Shown here: piece after piece, positions 34,301-42,751 of the stretch
How positions within the stretch are numbered: the first letter of the stretch is position 1
Layout of the letters: the number at the start of each line of letters is the position of its first letter
From: Methylibium sp035476815
GTDB taxonomy: Bacteria; Pseudomonadota; Gammaproteobacteria; Burkholderiales; Burkholderiaceae_C
NCBI GenBank assembly: GCA_035476815.1
Contig: DATILD010000091.1
Span: forward strand, 1-64,000
Direction of reading: 5' to 3'
Length of the DNA stretch: 64,000 nt
Made by a program: the position numbers and the translations under genes
The notes under the pieces: generated by a model
The model's database searches: none
What the model was told of the DNA's origin: nothing
The model's input: the letters and a program-made list of their open reading frames with translations, nothing else

Positions 34301-34441
34301 CTGCCCATCATGTTCGGCGGCGGCACCGGCTCCGAGGTGATGCAGCGCATCGCCGCGCCGATGGTCGGCGGCATGGTGACGGCGCCGCTGCTGTCGATGT
34401 TCGTGGTGCCGGCGGTCTATCGTTTGCTGCGGCGGCGCTAA
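31325..34441 (+). CDS. cusA: Heavy-metal efflux RND transporter CusA
   Basis: A 1038-residue inner-membrane proton-driven pump. It has the twelve-helix RND plan with HME signatures: LPDLSDVQVIIRTPYPGQAP near the start, the proton-relay helix GGIAIAIGAMVDAAVVMIEN (~395-415) and the Met-rich porter region EFMPPLDEGDLLYMPTALPG. NRIDMLATGIKSPVGVKV points to the Cu(I)/Ag(I) CusA/SilA branch more than CzcA. It is the last tightly coupled gene of cusCBA. Confidence 0.95.
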   Translation: MIAALIRWSIVNRFLVLLATAIVTAWGLWAVQRTPLDALPDLSDVQVIIRTPYPGQAPRIVENQVTYPLTTTMLSVPGAKVVRGYSFFGDSFVYVLFDDGTDPYWARSRVLEYLNQVQSRLPAAAKPALGPDATGVGWIYQYALVDRGGTMDAGQLRALQDWFLKYELKTVPNVAEVASVGGMVRQYQVLLDPDKLAAYAIPHGQVIAAIRSANQEAGGSVLELGEAEYVVRASGLLATLDDFRKIPLSATDAGVSVRLGDVARVQVGPEMRRGIGELDGEGEATGGVIVMRSGKNALETIAAVKAKIASLQASLPKGVEIVPTYDRAGLIERAVDNLSRKLVEEFIVVALVCVVFLFHLRSAFVAIVSLPLGILASFIVMHYQGVNANVMSLGGIAIAIGAMVDAAVVMIENAHKHVEAWRHEHPGEDPKGEAQWRVIGDAAVEVGPALFFSLLIITLSFVPVFTLEAQEGRLFSPLAYTKSYAMAASAGLAVTLVPVLMGYLIRGRIPDENRNPLNRALIAIYRPMLDAVLAWPKLTVAVALLVLASTAWPILKIGGEFMPPLDEGDLLYMPTALPGLSAGKAAELLQQTDRLIRTLPEVESVYGKAGRAETATDPAPLEMFETTIQFKPRSEWRADMTSDKLVEELDRIVKVPGLTNIWVPPIRNRIDMLATGIKSPVGVKVAGTDLMEIDRLAGEIEKAVKGVPGVSSALAERLTGGRYVDVTIHRDAAARYGMNIADVQSVISAAVGGDNVGETVEGLQRFPINVRYPREIRDSLDKLRKLPIVTARGARIVLSDVAELRINDGPPMLRSENARLAGFVYVDIRGRDLKSAVLDMQRAVAEQVKLAPGYSVSWSGQFEFLERATAKLKVVVPFTLGIIFVLLYLTFRRFDEALLILATLPFALIGGFWLLYGLGYNLSVAGAIGFIALAGVAAEFGVIMLLYLKQSWEARLARGEPGDDDLLDAIREGAVLRVRPKAMTVAVIIAGLLPIMFGGGTGSEVMQRIAAPMVGGMVTAPLLSMFVVPAVYRLLRRR

Positions 34442-34452
34442 GCTTGCCGACC

Positions 34453-35457
34453 ATGCACGTCCACGACCTCAGGCCCTGGCAGCACCGCCACGACTACGCC
34501 GCCGACCGCAGCGCGTCCGAGCGCCGCACGCGCTGGGTGATCGCGATCACGCTGGTGATGATGGTGGCCGAGATCGCCGCCGGCTGGTGGTGGCAGTCGA
34601 TGGCGCTGCTGGCCGACGGCTGGCACATGGGCACGCACGCGGCCGCCATCGGCGTCGCGGCGCTGAGCTATGCGCTGGCGCGGCGCTGGGCGAGCGACAC
34701 GCGCTTCTCGTTCGGGCCGTGGAAGGTCGAGGTGCTGGGCGCCTACACCAGCGCGGTGCTGCTGGGCGTGGTCGCGCTGGGGATCGCGGCCGAGTCGCTG
34801 CTGCGGCTGTGGTCGCCGCGGCCGGTGGGATACGACGAGTCGCTGGTCGTTGCGGTGCTGGGGCTGGCCGTGAACGCCGTGTGCGCGTGGCTCCTGCATG
34901 GTGGACCGCAACGCGGGCACGCCCATCAGCATGCGCCTCACCGCGCCCACGATCACCATCACGACCATGCGCATGACGACGGCCATGACCACGCCGACCT
35001 GAACCTCAAGGCCGCCTACCTGCACGTGCTGGCCGACGCCGCCACCTCGGTGCTCGCGATCGTCGCGCTGCTGGCCGGCAAGTTCGCCGGCTGGGCCTGG
35101 CTGGACCCGGCCATCGGCCTGCTCGGCGCGGTGATGATCGCCGTCTGGTCGATCGGGCTGCTGCGCCAGACCGCCAAGATCCTGCTCGACCGCGAGATGG
35201 ACGATCCGCTCGCGGCCCAGGTGCGCCGGCGGCTCGAGTCGGACAACGACGCCCGGGTCGCGGACCTGCACCTCTGGCGGGTCGGCGACACCCGCTTCGC
35301 CTGCCACGTGACGCTGGTGGCCGACCGGCCGCTAACCGCCGACCTCTACCGCGAGCGCCTGCACGAGCTGGACACGCTGGCCCATGTGTCGATCGAGGTC
35401 AACCGCTGCCAAGGCGAAGCCGCCCCGGGAGCTGACCGCGGCTCGCGCGCGCGTTGA
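34453..35457 (+). CDS. dmeF: Cation diffusion facilitator, DmeF-like Co/Ni exporter
   Basis: A 334-residue six-helix CDF antiporter. The N-terminus MHVHDLRPWQHRHDY and LLADGWHMGTHAAAIG are typical of DmeF (Co2+/Ni2+). A long His/Asp-rich loop (about residues 155-180) precedes LKAAYLHVLADAATSVLAI, which holds the second HxxxD site. I chose ATG 34453 rather than the upstream TTG at 34444. It is 11 bp after cusA, so metal efflux of two chemistries is joined in one unit. No frmR-like regulator gene, common beside dmeF, is visible. Confidence 0.9.
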   Translation: MHVHDLRPWQHRHDYAADRSASERRTRWVIAITLVMMVAEIAAGWWWQSMALLADGWHMGTHAAAIGVAALSYALARRWASDTRFSFGPWKVEVLGAYTSAVLLGVVALGIAAESLLRLWSPRPVGYDESLVVAVLGLAVNAVCAWLLHGGPQRGHAHQHAPHRAHDHHHDHAHDDGHDHADLNLKAAYLHVLADAATSVLAIVALLAGKFAGWAWLDPAIGLLGAVMIAVWSIGLLRQTAKILLDREMDDPLAAQVRRRLESDNDARVADLHLWRVGDTRFACHVTLVADRPLTADLYRERLHELDTLAHVSIEVNRCQGEAAPGADRGSRAR

Positions 35458-35517
35458 ACGGCCGCAGGCCCGCTCGAACGCGCGCAACGGGAGCCGCGCC
35501 CCAGCGCCGGCTACCCG

Positions 35518-37536
35518 TCAGAAATGGATGCCGCGCATCATCTGCTGCATCGCCACCGCCTCGGCGCTGAGCTGCGGCTTGGCGCTCTTGTCGCCCTTGG
35601 CGGCCGCGCTGTCGGGGAACATGCGGAAGCTGGTGTTCATCACGATCTGCGCGATGCGCGGGCTCAGCGCATGCATCACCTGGCCGGTGATGCCCAGCCG
35701 GGTCGCGATGCGCACCGGCTTGTAGACGCAGGCCTGCGCGATCATGTCGGCCGCCTCCTCGGGGCTGAGCGTCGGCACGTTCTTGTAGATCGCCGTCGGC
35801 GCGATCATCGGCGTGCGCACCAGCGGCATGTTGATGGTCGTGAAGGTCACGCCGACGTCGGCGTACTCGCTCGATGCGCAGCGCGTCCACGCGTCCAGCG
35901 CCGCCTTGCTGGCCACGTAGGCACTGAAGCGCGGCGCGTTGGTCAGCACGCCGATCGAGCTGATGTTGACGACATGGCCCTTCCTCTTGGCCACCATGCC
36001 CGGCAGCACGCCCATCGTCACCCGCAGGCAGCCGAAGTAGTTGAGCTGCATCGTGCGCTCGAAGTCGTGGAAGCGGTCGTAGCTGTTCTCGATCGCGCGG
36101 CGGATCGAGCGGCCGGCGTTGTTGATCAGGAAGTCGACGCCGCCATGCTCGGCCTGCAGCGTGTCGAGGAAGGCCTGGCAGCCGGCCTCGTCGGCGATGT
36201 CCACCGAGTAGCTGAACACCTTGGCATCCTTGCCGCCAGCCGACGCAACATAGGCCTTGATCTCCTTGACCGCCTCCTCCAGCTTGTCGGCGTCGCGCGC
36301 GCAGATCACGGTGATCGCGCCGGCCTCGGCGAACTTGCAGGCCGCCGCCAGGCCGATGCCCGAGCTGCCGCCGGTCACCAGCACCACCTTGCCGCCGGTC
36401 GCGCCCTTCAGCGAGCGGTCGATGAAGAGGTCCGGGTCGAGGTGGCGCTCCCAGTAGTCCCACAGCCGCCAGGCGTAGTCGTCGAGCTTCGGGCATTCGA
36501 TGCCGCTGCCCTCGAGCGCCGCGTCGGTGGCGCGCCGGTCGTAGCGCGTCGGCCAGTTGACGAACTCGAAGATGTCCTCGGGCAGCCCCAGGTCCTTCAT
36601 CACCGCCGCGCGGATGCGCCGCACCGGCGCCAGCGCCATCAGCCCCTTCTTCACGCTCTTGGGGATGAAGCCCAGCAGCGCCGCGTTGACGAACAGGTTC
36701 ATCTTCGGCGCGTGCGCGGCCTTGCCGATGATGTCGAGCACGTCGCCGATGCGGTAGCCCTGCGGGTCGACGAGGTGGAAGCATTGCCCGTCCAGCGCCG
36801 CCTTCGAGTGCGAGATGTGGTCGAGCGCGGCGACCACGAAATCCACCGGCACGATGTTGATGCGCCCGCCCTCCAGGCCCACCGAGGGCATCCACGGCGG
36901 CAGGATCTGCCGCATGCGCTGGATCAGCTTGAAGAAGTAGTAGGGGCCGTCGATCTTGTCCATCTCGCCGGTGCTCGAGTCGCCGACGACGAAGGCCGGG
37001 CGGTAGACCGTCCACGGCAGCTTGCACTCCTTGCGCACCAGCTTCTCGGACTCGTGCTTGGTCATGAAGTAGGGGTGATCGAGGTTCTCGGCCTCGTCGA
37101 ACATGTCCTCGCGGAACACGCCCTCGTACAGGCCGGCGGCGGCGATCGACGAAACATGGTGGAAGTGCCCGGCGTGGATGGCCTGCGCGAACTCGACCAC
37201 GTGGCGCGTGCCCTCGACGTTGACCTGGACCTGCGACTCCTCGTCGGCCTCCAGGTCGTAGACCGCGGCCAGGTGGTAGACCGCGTCGACCTGGCGGTTC
37301 AGCGCCTTCAGGTCCTCGGCCGCGACGCCGAGCTTCTTGGCCGTCAGGTCGCCGTAGACCGGCTGCACGCGCGCCTTGGCGGCGCCGCTCAGGCCCCAGT
37401 AGGCCTGCAGCTCGGCCAGCTTGCCCTCGCTCTCGCGCCGCAGCAGGAAGTGCACCGTCGAGCCCTTGCGCCCGAGCAGCTTCTTGACGAGTCGCTTGCC
37501 GATGAAGCCGGTGGCGCCGGTGACGAAATACCGCAT
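35518..37536 (-). CDS. Two-domain fatty acyl-CoA/ACP reductase (alcohol-forming type)
   Basis: A 672-residue NADPH-dependent reductase. An N-terminal extended SDR (GATGFIG at 7-13, YFMTK catalytic Tyr156/Lys160) is fused to a C-terminal classical SDR (TGGSSGIG at 388-395, NNAG 472-475, YVASK Tyr540/Lys544). Domain order, length and sequences such as HHVSSIAAAGLYEG and DRFHDFERTMQLNYFG match, as I recall it, the Marinobacter Maqu_2220-type enzyme that reduces fatty acyl-CoA through the aldehyde to the alcohol. The ribosome site AGGAGACCCGC is strong. It is divergent from a phasin gene, which supports a storage-lipid role. Confidence 0.88.
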   Translation of the reverse strand: MRYFVTGATGFIGKRLVKKLLGRKGSTVHFLLRRESEGKLAELQAYWGLSGAAKARVQPVYGDLTAKKLGVAAEDLKALNRQVDAVYHLAAVYDLEADEESQVQVNVEGTRHVVEFAQAIHAGHFHHVSSIAAAGLYEGVFREDMFDEAENLDHPYFMTKHESEKLVRKECKLPWTVYRPAFVVGDSSTGEMDKIDGPYYFFKLIQRMRQILPPWMPSVGLEGGRINIVPVDFVVAALDHISHSKAALDGQCFHLVDPQGYRIGDVLDIIGKAAHAPKMNLFVNAALLGFIPKSVKKGLMALAPVRRIRAAVMKDLGLPEDIFEFVNWPTRYDRRATDAALEGSGIECPKLDDYAWRLWDYWERHLDPDLFIDRSLKGATGGKVVLVTGGSSGIGLAAACKFAEAGAITVICARDADKLEEAVKEIKAYVASAGGKDAKVFSYSVDIADEAGCQAFLDTLQAEHGGVDFLINNAGRSIRRAIENSYDRFHDFERTMQLNYFGCLRVTMGVLPGMVAKRKGHVVNISSIGVLTNAPRFSAYVASKAALDAWTRCASSEYADVGVTFTTINMPLVRTPMIAPTAIYKNVPTLSPEEAADMIAQACVYKPVRIATRLGITGQVMHALSPRIAQIVMNTSFRMFPDSAAAKGDKSAKPQLSAEAVAMQQMMRGIHF

Positions 37537-37807
37537 GCGGGTCTCCTGGTGGTCTGCCTCGGGGCGAGGTCGATTCTTGTCCAGCCCCCTGCCGGTGCCG
37601 AGCGGCCGGCGGGGGGCGAGCTTCGGTGTTTTCCCGGGGCGCACGCGGCGCCGCGGTGCGCGACGCTAGCGTGATCGGCCGCCGCGCGCCATAGAGCGGG
37701 GCGCCTAGTCGCGGCGCCTGCTTTAGGCTGCCGTTCCTAACGGCCGCTCCTATAGTGCCCTCAGGGCTGCCCGTCGTGGGCGGTGCATGACTCGAAGGAC
37801 GACAGAC

Positions 37808-38335
37808 ATGGTCAAGAAGCTGCAGAAACTCGCCTCCAAGCAATCGGAGGCCGCGGGCACCCCGTCGGTCGCGCAACTGCTCGACAGCCAGTTCGCCGGC
37901 GCGGTGCGCGACTCCGCCCAGCAGATCTGGCAGGCCGGCCTCGGCGCCTTCGCCAAGGCCCAGGGCGAGGGCACCAAGGTGTTCGACGCGCTGGTCAAGG
38001 AAGGCCTGACGATCCAGCGCAAGACCCAGACGGCCGCCGAGGAGAAGATCGCCGAGGTGACCGAGAAGATGACCCGGCTGTCGGGCGGCGTGCAGGTCAA
38101 GGCCGGCCAGCAGTGGGACCGCCTCGAGTCCATCTTCGAGGAGCGCGTCGCCAAGGCGATGGGCAAGCTGGGCGTGCCGTCGAGCAAGGACGTCGAGGCG
38201 CTGATCGCGCGCATCGACACGCTGTCGGCCCAGGTGGCCAAGCTGTCGAAGGCGCCCAAGGCCGCCGCCAAGAAGGCCGCCCCGGCCAAGGCCCCGGCCA
38301 AGCGCGCCGCGCCGCGCAAGCGCAGCGCGGCCTGA
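37808..38335 (+). CDS. Phasin / PHA granule-associated protein
   Basis: A 175-residue protein of the poly(hydroxyalkanoate) granule-associated family (PhaI/PhaF-like). It has an amphipathic helical core (FAGAVRDSAQQIWQAGLGAF, then a coiled-coil region to ~155) and a Lys/Ala/Pro-rich histone-like tail (KAAAKKAAPAKAPAKRAAP). It coats polymer granules and may tie them to DNA. ATG 37808 is preferred over 37787 because AAGGA lies 8 bp upstream. The 271 bp to the divergent reductase gene is a GC-rich promoter region in which I could not assign boxes. Confidence 0.88.
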   Translation: MVKKLQKLASKQSEAAGTPSVAQLLDSQFAGAVRDSAQQIWQAGLGAFAKAQGEGTKVFDALVKEGLTIQRKTQTAAEEKIAEVTEKMTRLSGGVQVKAGQQWDRLESIFEERVAKAMGKLGVPSSKDVEALIARIDTLSAQVAKLSKAPKAAAKKAAPAKAPAKRAAPRKRSAA

Positions 38336-38349
38336 GGGCGTGCGAGCAC

Positions 38350-38823
38350 GTGCCACGGCTCCTGCTTGCCCTGATTCCCGCGGTGCTGTTCGGCGCTGCG
38401 GTGGCCGCGACGCCCGGCGGTGACGAGGCGGCGGTCTACGCGGCCGCCGGCCTGGTGGCGGCCGACGGCGGCTGGCGACGCGAGGGTTGTGCCACACCGT
38501 TCAAACCCGCCACCGAGCAGCTGGACGTCGACCGCGATGGCCGCGCCGAGATCGCGCTCTTCCTCGGCCCCTCGCGTTGCTTCGCCGAGAGCGCCGGCGG
38601 CAACGTCGGCCTGTTCATGCGCGACACCGACGGCCGCTGGGTCGAGCGCCTCGGCTGGCCGCCCGGCGTCGAGCTGCTGCCCGCCGGCGGCTCGACCCAG
38701 GGCCATGCCGACCTCGGCGTCGCCAACCCCGGCGGCTGCCTCGCGGTGTTCCGCTGGAGCGGCAGCGGCTACGTGCACGCGCTGAACCGGGCGATCGAGC
38801 CCGGTGGCTGCCAGTTCCGCTGA
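38350..38823 (+). CDS. Secreted protein of unknown function
   Basis: A 157-residue exported protein starting at GTG 38350 with a signal peptide (PRLLLALIPAVLFGAAVAA). The mature part contains LDVDRDGRAEIALFLGPSRC, which resembles an FG-GAP/VCBS-like calcium-loop repeat (DxDxDGxxE). Four Cys (EGCATP, SRCFAE, GGCLAV and GGCQFR) are likely paired. Function unknown. It lies 14 bp after the phasin gene and 4 bp before the patatin-like gene. Confidence 0.7.
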   Translation: MPRLLLALIPAVLFGAAVAATPGGDEAAVYAAAGLVAADGGWRREGCATPFKPATEQLDVDRDGRAEIALFLGPSRCFAESAGGNVGLFMRDTDGRWVERLGWPPGVELLPAGGSTQGHADLGVANPGGCLAVFRWSGSGYVHALNRAIEPGGCQFR

Positions 38824-38827
38824 CCCG

Positions 38828-40168
38828 GTGGCCGCGACGCTGCCGCCCAGGAGCCGCCGCCGGCCGCCGCGCATCGGGCTCGCGCTCGCCGGCGGCGGTC
38901 GACCCGCTGCTGCGCAGCGGTCGCCCAAGGGCCGTCATGACGAACGGCCCGCCGCCAAGAGTCCGCGCATCGGACTGGCCCTCGCCGGCGGCGGTCCGTT
39001 GGGCGCGATCTACGAGATCGGCGCGCTGTGCGCGCTCGAGGAGGCGATCGAGGGCCTCGCCTTCGCCCGCTGCGCCGGCTACGTGGGCGTGTCGGCCGGC
39101 GGCTTCGTCGCGGCCGGGCTGGCCAACGGCCTGTCGCCGCGCGAGCTGTGCCGCTCCTTCATCGAGAACGAAGGGCCGGAGGCCGACCGCTTCGACCCGG
39201 CGATCCTGATGCGCCCGGCCTGGGGCGAGTACGCACGGCGTCTGGCCAAGCTGCCGGGGCTGGCCGCCGGCGCGGCGGTGGACTATGCCTTCGGCTTCGC
39301 CGGCCGCAGCGCGGTGCTCGACCGGCTGGGCCGCGCGGTGCCGACCGGGCTGTTCTCCAACCGCACGGTGCACGAGCACCTGGCGCGGGTGTTCGCCGAG
39401 CCCGGCCGCAGCAACGACTTCCGCAGCCTCGCGAGCCGGCTGGTGCTGGTCGCGGTGGACCTGGACAGCGGCGAGTCGCGCCCCTTCGGCGCCCCCGGCC
39501 ACGACCATGTGCCGATCTCGCTGGCGGTGCAGGCCAGCGCGGCGCTGCCGGGGCTGTTCCCGCCGGTCGAGATCGACGGCCGGCACTATGTCGACGGCGC
39601 GCTGCGCAAGACGCTGCACGCGTCGGTGCTGCTCGACGAGGGCCTGGACCTGCTGATCTGCCTGAACCCGCTGGTGCCCTATGACGGCCGCGCCGACCGC
39701 CGCCACGCGCCCCGGCCGCTGGTCGGCCACCACGGCGAGGCGCCGGTGGCGCGGCTGGTCGACGGCGGCCTGCCGCAGGTGCTGAGCCAGACCTTCCGCG
39801 CCATCATCCGCTCGCGCATGGAGCTGGGCATGCGCCACTACGAGCGCCACTACCCGGGCACCGACATCCTGCTGTTCGAGCCCGACGCGCGCGACGCCAA
39901 CGTGTTCTTCACCAACCCCTTCAGCTACTCGCAGCGGCGCGGCATGGCCGAGCATGCCTACCAGGCCACGCGCGCCCAGCTGCGCTCGCGCCGCGGGCCG
40001 CTCGGCCGCCAGCTGGCGCGCCACGGCCTGGGCTTCGACGCGACCGCGCTCGACGACGAGCACCGCACCCTGGTCGACCTGCGCCCGGCGCCGGCCAGCC
40101 GCAGCCAGCGCGCGCTGCGCCGGCTCGACGAGGTGCTGAACGACCTGGAAGCGCGGCTGGCGGCCTGA
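38828..40168 (+). CDS. Patatin-like phospholipase/esterase with disturbed N-terminus
   Basis: A 446-residue patatin-fold acyl hydrolase. The oxyanion loop is LALAGGGPLGAIYEIG, the nucleophile elbow is VGVSAGGFVA, and the dyad Asp is in HYVDGALRK. The C-terminal ~200 residues are family-specific. The N-terminus holds a tandem copy of PRIGLALAGGG about 31 residues before the real one, separated by a small palindromic insert. The natural start may have been ATG 38937 (preceded by CAAGGG), which is now out of frame, so GTG 38828 or 38804 must be used. Substrate may be a lipid or short polyester, given the phasin neighbour. Confidence 0.82.
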   Translation: MAATLPPRSRRRPPRIGLALAGGGRPAAAQRSPKGRHDERPAAKSPRIGLALAGGGPLGAIYEIGALCALEEAIEGLAFARCAGYVGVSAGGFVAAGLANGLSPRELCRSFIENEGPEADRFDPAILMRPAWGEYARRLAKLPGLAAGAAVDYAFGFAGRSAVLDRLGRAVPTGLFSNRTVHEHLARVFAEPGRSNDFRSLASRLVLVAVDLDSGESRPFGAPGHDHVPISLAVQASAALPGLFPPVEIDGRHYVDGALRKTLHASVLLDEGLDLLICLNPLVPYDGRADRRHAPRPLVGHHGEAPVARLVDGGLPQVLSQTFRAIIRSRMELGMRHYERHYPGTDILLFEPDARDANVFFTNPFSYSQRRGMAEHAYQATRAQLRSRRGPLGRQLARHGLGFDATALDDEHRTLVDLRPAPASRSQRALRRLDEVLNDLEARLAA

Positions 40169-40169
40169 G

Positions 40170-40691
40170 TCACGGGATCGGCGGCGCGCCGACCTGGCTC
40201 AGGAACAGGCGCTGGTCCCAGTAGTGGCAGGCGCTGCGCACGCGGCCGTCCTCGACCTCGATCACGCCGATGCCCTGCAGCGCGAAGGCGCGGCCGGTCG
40301 GCGTGACGCCGGCCAGCGGCCCGGCGCGGAAGGGGCCGGTCCAGCAGCCGCTGACGACCCATTGATCGACCACGCAGTCGGCCACCGCATCGACCTGGGT
40401 GACCTCGAGCCGGAAGTGGTGCAGCGCGTCGAACAGGTCCTGCGCATAGGCCGCGATCACCGGCCCGTAGATCCGCCCGCCGCTGCCTGGCGCCTTGAAG
40501 CTGCCGCCCGGGCCGAAGTGGGCGGCGATGGCGGCGGCGTCGCGCCGCTGCCAGGCGGCCAGCAGGGTCTCGTAGACGCCGTAGGCCGCACCGGTTTCGA
40601 GGGGGGTCAGGCCGCTATCCGAAGCGTCCAGGAGCCGCAGGACGGGGCGCCGGTCCCCGCGACGGCGACGCGGTGGTGCAAACGTTCTCAT
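40170..40691 (-). CDS. NTF2/SnoaL-like domain protein
   Basis: A 173-residue cytosolic protein with a SnoaL/NTF2-like cone fold: ETLLAAWQRRDAAAIAAHFG, then a beta-rich half with CVVDQWVVSGCWTGPF and IEVEDGRVRSACHYWDQRL. Members are small-molecule isomerases, hydrolases or scaffolds; the substrate is unknown. The first ~30 residues are Arg-rich. GGGAGCGACAAG precedes the ATG. It ends 2 bp from the patatin gene (convergent) and follows the GlxA-type regulator on the same strand by 119 bp. Confidence 0.8.
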   Translation of the reverse strand: MRTFAPPRRRRGDRRPVLRLLDASDSGLTPLETGAAYGVYETLLAAWQRRDAAAIAAHFGPGGSFKAPGSGGRIYGPVIAAYAQDLFDALHHFRLEVTQVDAVADCVVDQWVVSGCWTGPFRAGPLAGVTPTGRAFALQGIGVIEVEDGRVRSACHYWDQRLFLSQVGAPPIP

Positions 40692-40810
40692 CTTGTCGCT
40701 CCCTGGGACGGCCCCGGGCCGAGCGCCGGTGGAGCCTGGCTCGATGGTGCGTCGCGACGGGCGGCGGCGAACCCGCTTGTTCTAGGGGTTCTGCGACGCG
40801 CTGCGCCGGC

Positions 40811-41860
40811 TCAACCGACCTGCCGCGCCGCCCCTTCGAGCGTGCGGTGCAGCGAGCCGAAGCGCCGCCGGTACTGCGCCGGCGTCAGCCCGACCTTGCG
40901 GTTGAAGAGGCGCCCGAAGAAGCTGGCGTCCTGGTAGCCGACCTCGAGCGCGATCGCCTCGACCGGCTCGTCGCCGGCCTCGAGCATCTGCTTGGCCTCC
41001 TCGAGCCGCAGCGTGTGCACGTATTCCAGCGGGCTCATGCCGGTGGCCTGGGTGAAGCGGCGCTTGAAGCTGCGCTCGGGCAGGCCCGAATGCGCCACCA
41101 TCTGCGTGACCGGGCTCTCGACCGCATAGTGCTCGGCGGCCCAGCGCTGGCAGCGCGCCACCACCGCGTCGGCCGGCGGGCCGCCGCGCGTCAGCGAGGC
41201 ATAGGCCAGCGGCGACGCGGCGTTCATGTCGAGCAGGTTGATGCGCGCGACCTGCATCGCCTCCTCGGGCGAAGTGAAGCGCGCGATCAGCGCCAGCACC
41301 AGCATGTGCCAGGCCACGCCGCTGCCGGCCATCACGATGCGCTGACCCTCGCCGGCCACCAGCAGGCCGCGTTCGGGATGCCAGCGCGTGCTCGGGTGGC
41401 GTTCGCGCAGCGCGTCGCAGTAGGCCCAGTGCGAGGTGGCGTCCAGGCCGTCGAGCAGGCCGGTGCAGGCCAGCAGCACCGCGCCCGAGCAGGCCGAGGC
41501 CAACGTCGCCCCGGCCGCGTGGGCGTCGCGCAGCCAGGCGACCTCGCCGTCGAAGCGGCCTTCGAGCGACTCGTCGGGCGCGACCAACACGTCGGTCACG
41601 CAGACCACGCCGGGGCGCCCGATGTCGGCGTAGCGCGCCTCGGGCGTGATGAGGACGCCGTTGCCCCCGACCATCGGCCGGCCGTCGCGGCTGACGACGA
41701 TCGGTCGAAACGGCGAGGCGACCTGCTTGCCGCCATGCAGGAAGCACCAGTCACGGCGGGTGCTGGCGAGCGCGTCGTAGAAGCCGTACAGCATCGACGC
41801 GCTGCTCACGTCCGGCAGGGCCAGCAGCGCGACGGTGATCGGAGGCGGCACCACGTTCAT
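40811..41860 (-). CDS. GlxA-type transcriptional regulator (DJ-1/PfpI plus AraC domains)
   Basis: A 349-residue regulator. The N-terminal part (~8-190) is a DJ-1/PfpI-like sensor with the nucleophile-elbow Cys in LASACSGAVLLA. The C-terminal part (~225-340) is an AraC/XylS helix-turn-helix pair (RSFKRRFTQATGMSPLEYVH and GYQDASFFGRLFNRKVGLTP). It is divergent from the sterol desaturase-like gene (110 bp spacer), the most likely target along with the NTF2-like gene downstream. The signal is unknown. Confidence 0.93.
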   Translation of the reverse strand: MNVVPPPITVALLALPDVSSASMLYGFYDALASTRRDWCFLHGGKQVASPFRPIVVSRDGRPMVGGNGVLITPEARYADIGRPGVVCVTDVLVAPDESLEGRFDGEVAWLRDAHAAGATLASACSGAVLLACTGLLDGLDATSHWAYCDALRERHPSTRWHPERGLLVAGEGQRIVMAGSGVAWHMLVLALIARFTSPEEAMQVARINLLDMNAASPLAYASLTRGGPPADAVVARCQRWAAEHYAVESPVTQMVAHSGLPERSFKRRFTQATGMSPLEYVHTLRLEEAKQMLEAGDEPVEAIALEVGYQDASFFGRLFNRKVGLTPAQYRRRFGSLHRTLEGAARQVG

Positions 41861-41970
41861 GGCATGTATGGCCGTTTGCTTGCACGAATGACTTTAGTCC
41901 TCGGCGCCCGCCGGCACCACCATACGGACCCTGCCGGTCACGCGCCGGCCCGTTTGACCTGGAGACTGCT

Positions 41971-42729
41971 ATGCCCACCCCGATCGACCTGCTGATGGAC
42001 CCTGCAACGCAGATCATCCTCGCGATGTTTGCCGCCCTCGCGGTCTGGGAGCGCCTCGCGCCCGGACGGCCGCTGCCTGCGGTGCGCGGCTGGGCCGTGC
42101 GCGCGCTCGCCGCCTTCGTCGTCTACTTCCTGATCTCGTCCTACCTGCCGCTGCTGTGGGGCGAGGCGCTGGCGCCGCTGCAGCTGTTCGACCTGTCGGG
42201 CTGGCCGGCATGGGCCGCGGTCACCACCGGCGTGCTGCTCTACGAGTTCGGCGGCTACGCCTACCACCGCGCGATGCACACCTTCACGCCGCTGTGGCGC
42301 GCGCTGCACCAGATGCACCACAGCGCCGAGCGGCTCGACGTCGCCAGCGCCTGGTGGTTCAACCCGCTCGACATGGTCGGCTGGACGCTGCTGACGAGCG
42401 CGTCGCTCACGGTGCTGGGGCTGGCGCCGGCGGCGGTGACGCAGACCATCCTGGTCACGACCTTCCTGGCGATGTTCCAGCACACCAACGTGCGCACGCC
42501 GCGCTGGCTGGGCTACCTCGTCCAGCGGCCCGAGAGCCACACGGTGCACCATGCGCGCGACGTGCACTTCTACAACTTCGCCGACCTGCCGCTGATCGAC
42601 ATGCTGTTCGGCAGCTTCCGCAACCCGGCCGGCTTCGAACACGAGACCGGCCTCGGGCCGGGCGCCTCGGGGCGGGTCGGCGACATGCTGCTGATGCGCG
42701 ACGTGACCCGTCCGACCCGGCAGGCCTGA
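41971..42729 (+). CDS. Sterol desaturase/fatty acid hydroxylase-family membrane protein
   Basis: A 252-residue membrane protein of the di-iron FA_hydroxylase family. It carries the His clusters HRAMH (~104), HQMHH (~117) and HTVHH (~192) that hold two irons, spread between about four hydrophobic segments. Such enzymes use O2 to hydroxylate or desaturate lipids; the substrate here is not known. It is divergent from the GlxA-like regulator and 22 bp before the TPR gene, so probably co-transcribed with it. Confidence 0.92.
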   Translation: MPTPIDLLMDPATQIILAMFAALAVWERLAPGRPLPAVRGWAVRALAAFVVYFLISSYLPLLWGEALAPLQLFDLSGWPAWAAVTTGVLLYEFGGYAYHRAMHTFTPLWRALHQMHHSAERLDVASAWWFNPLDMVGWTLLTSASLTVLGLAPAAVTQTILVTTFLAMFQHTNVRTPRWLGYLVQRPESHTVHHARDVHFYNFADLPLIDMLFGSFRNPAGFEHETGLGPGASGRVGDMLLMRDVTRPTRQA

Positions 42730-42751
42730 GCTTCCCACGAAGGGACACGCG

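Noticed and set aside
38937..39209. ATG 38937 as the start of a separate protein in its own frame
   Set aside because: The frame it opens is not the patatin frame and encodes Arg/Pro-rich sequence; it is kept only as evidence for a displaced start.
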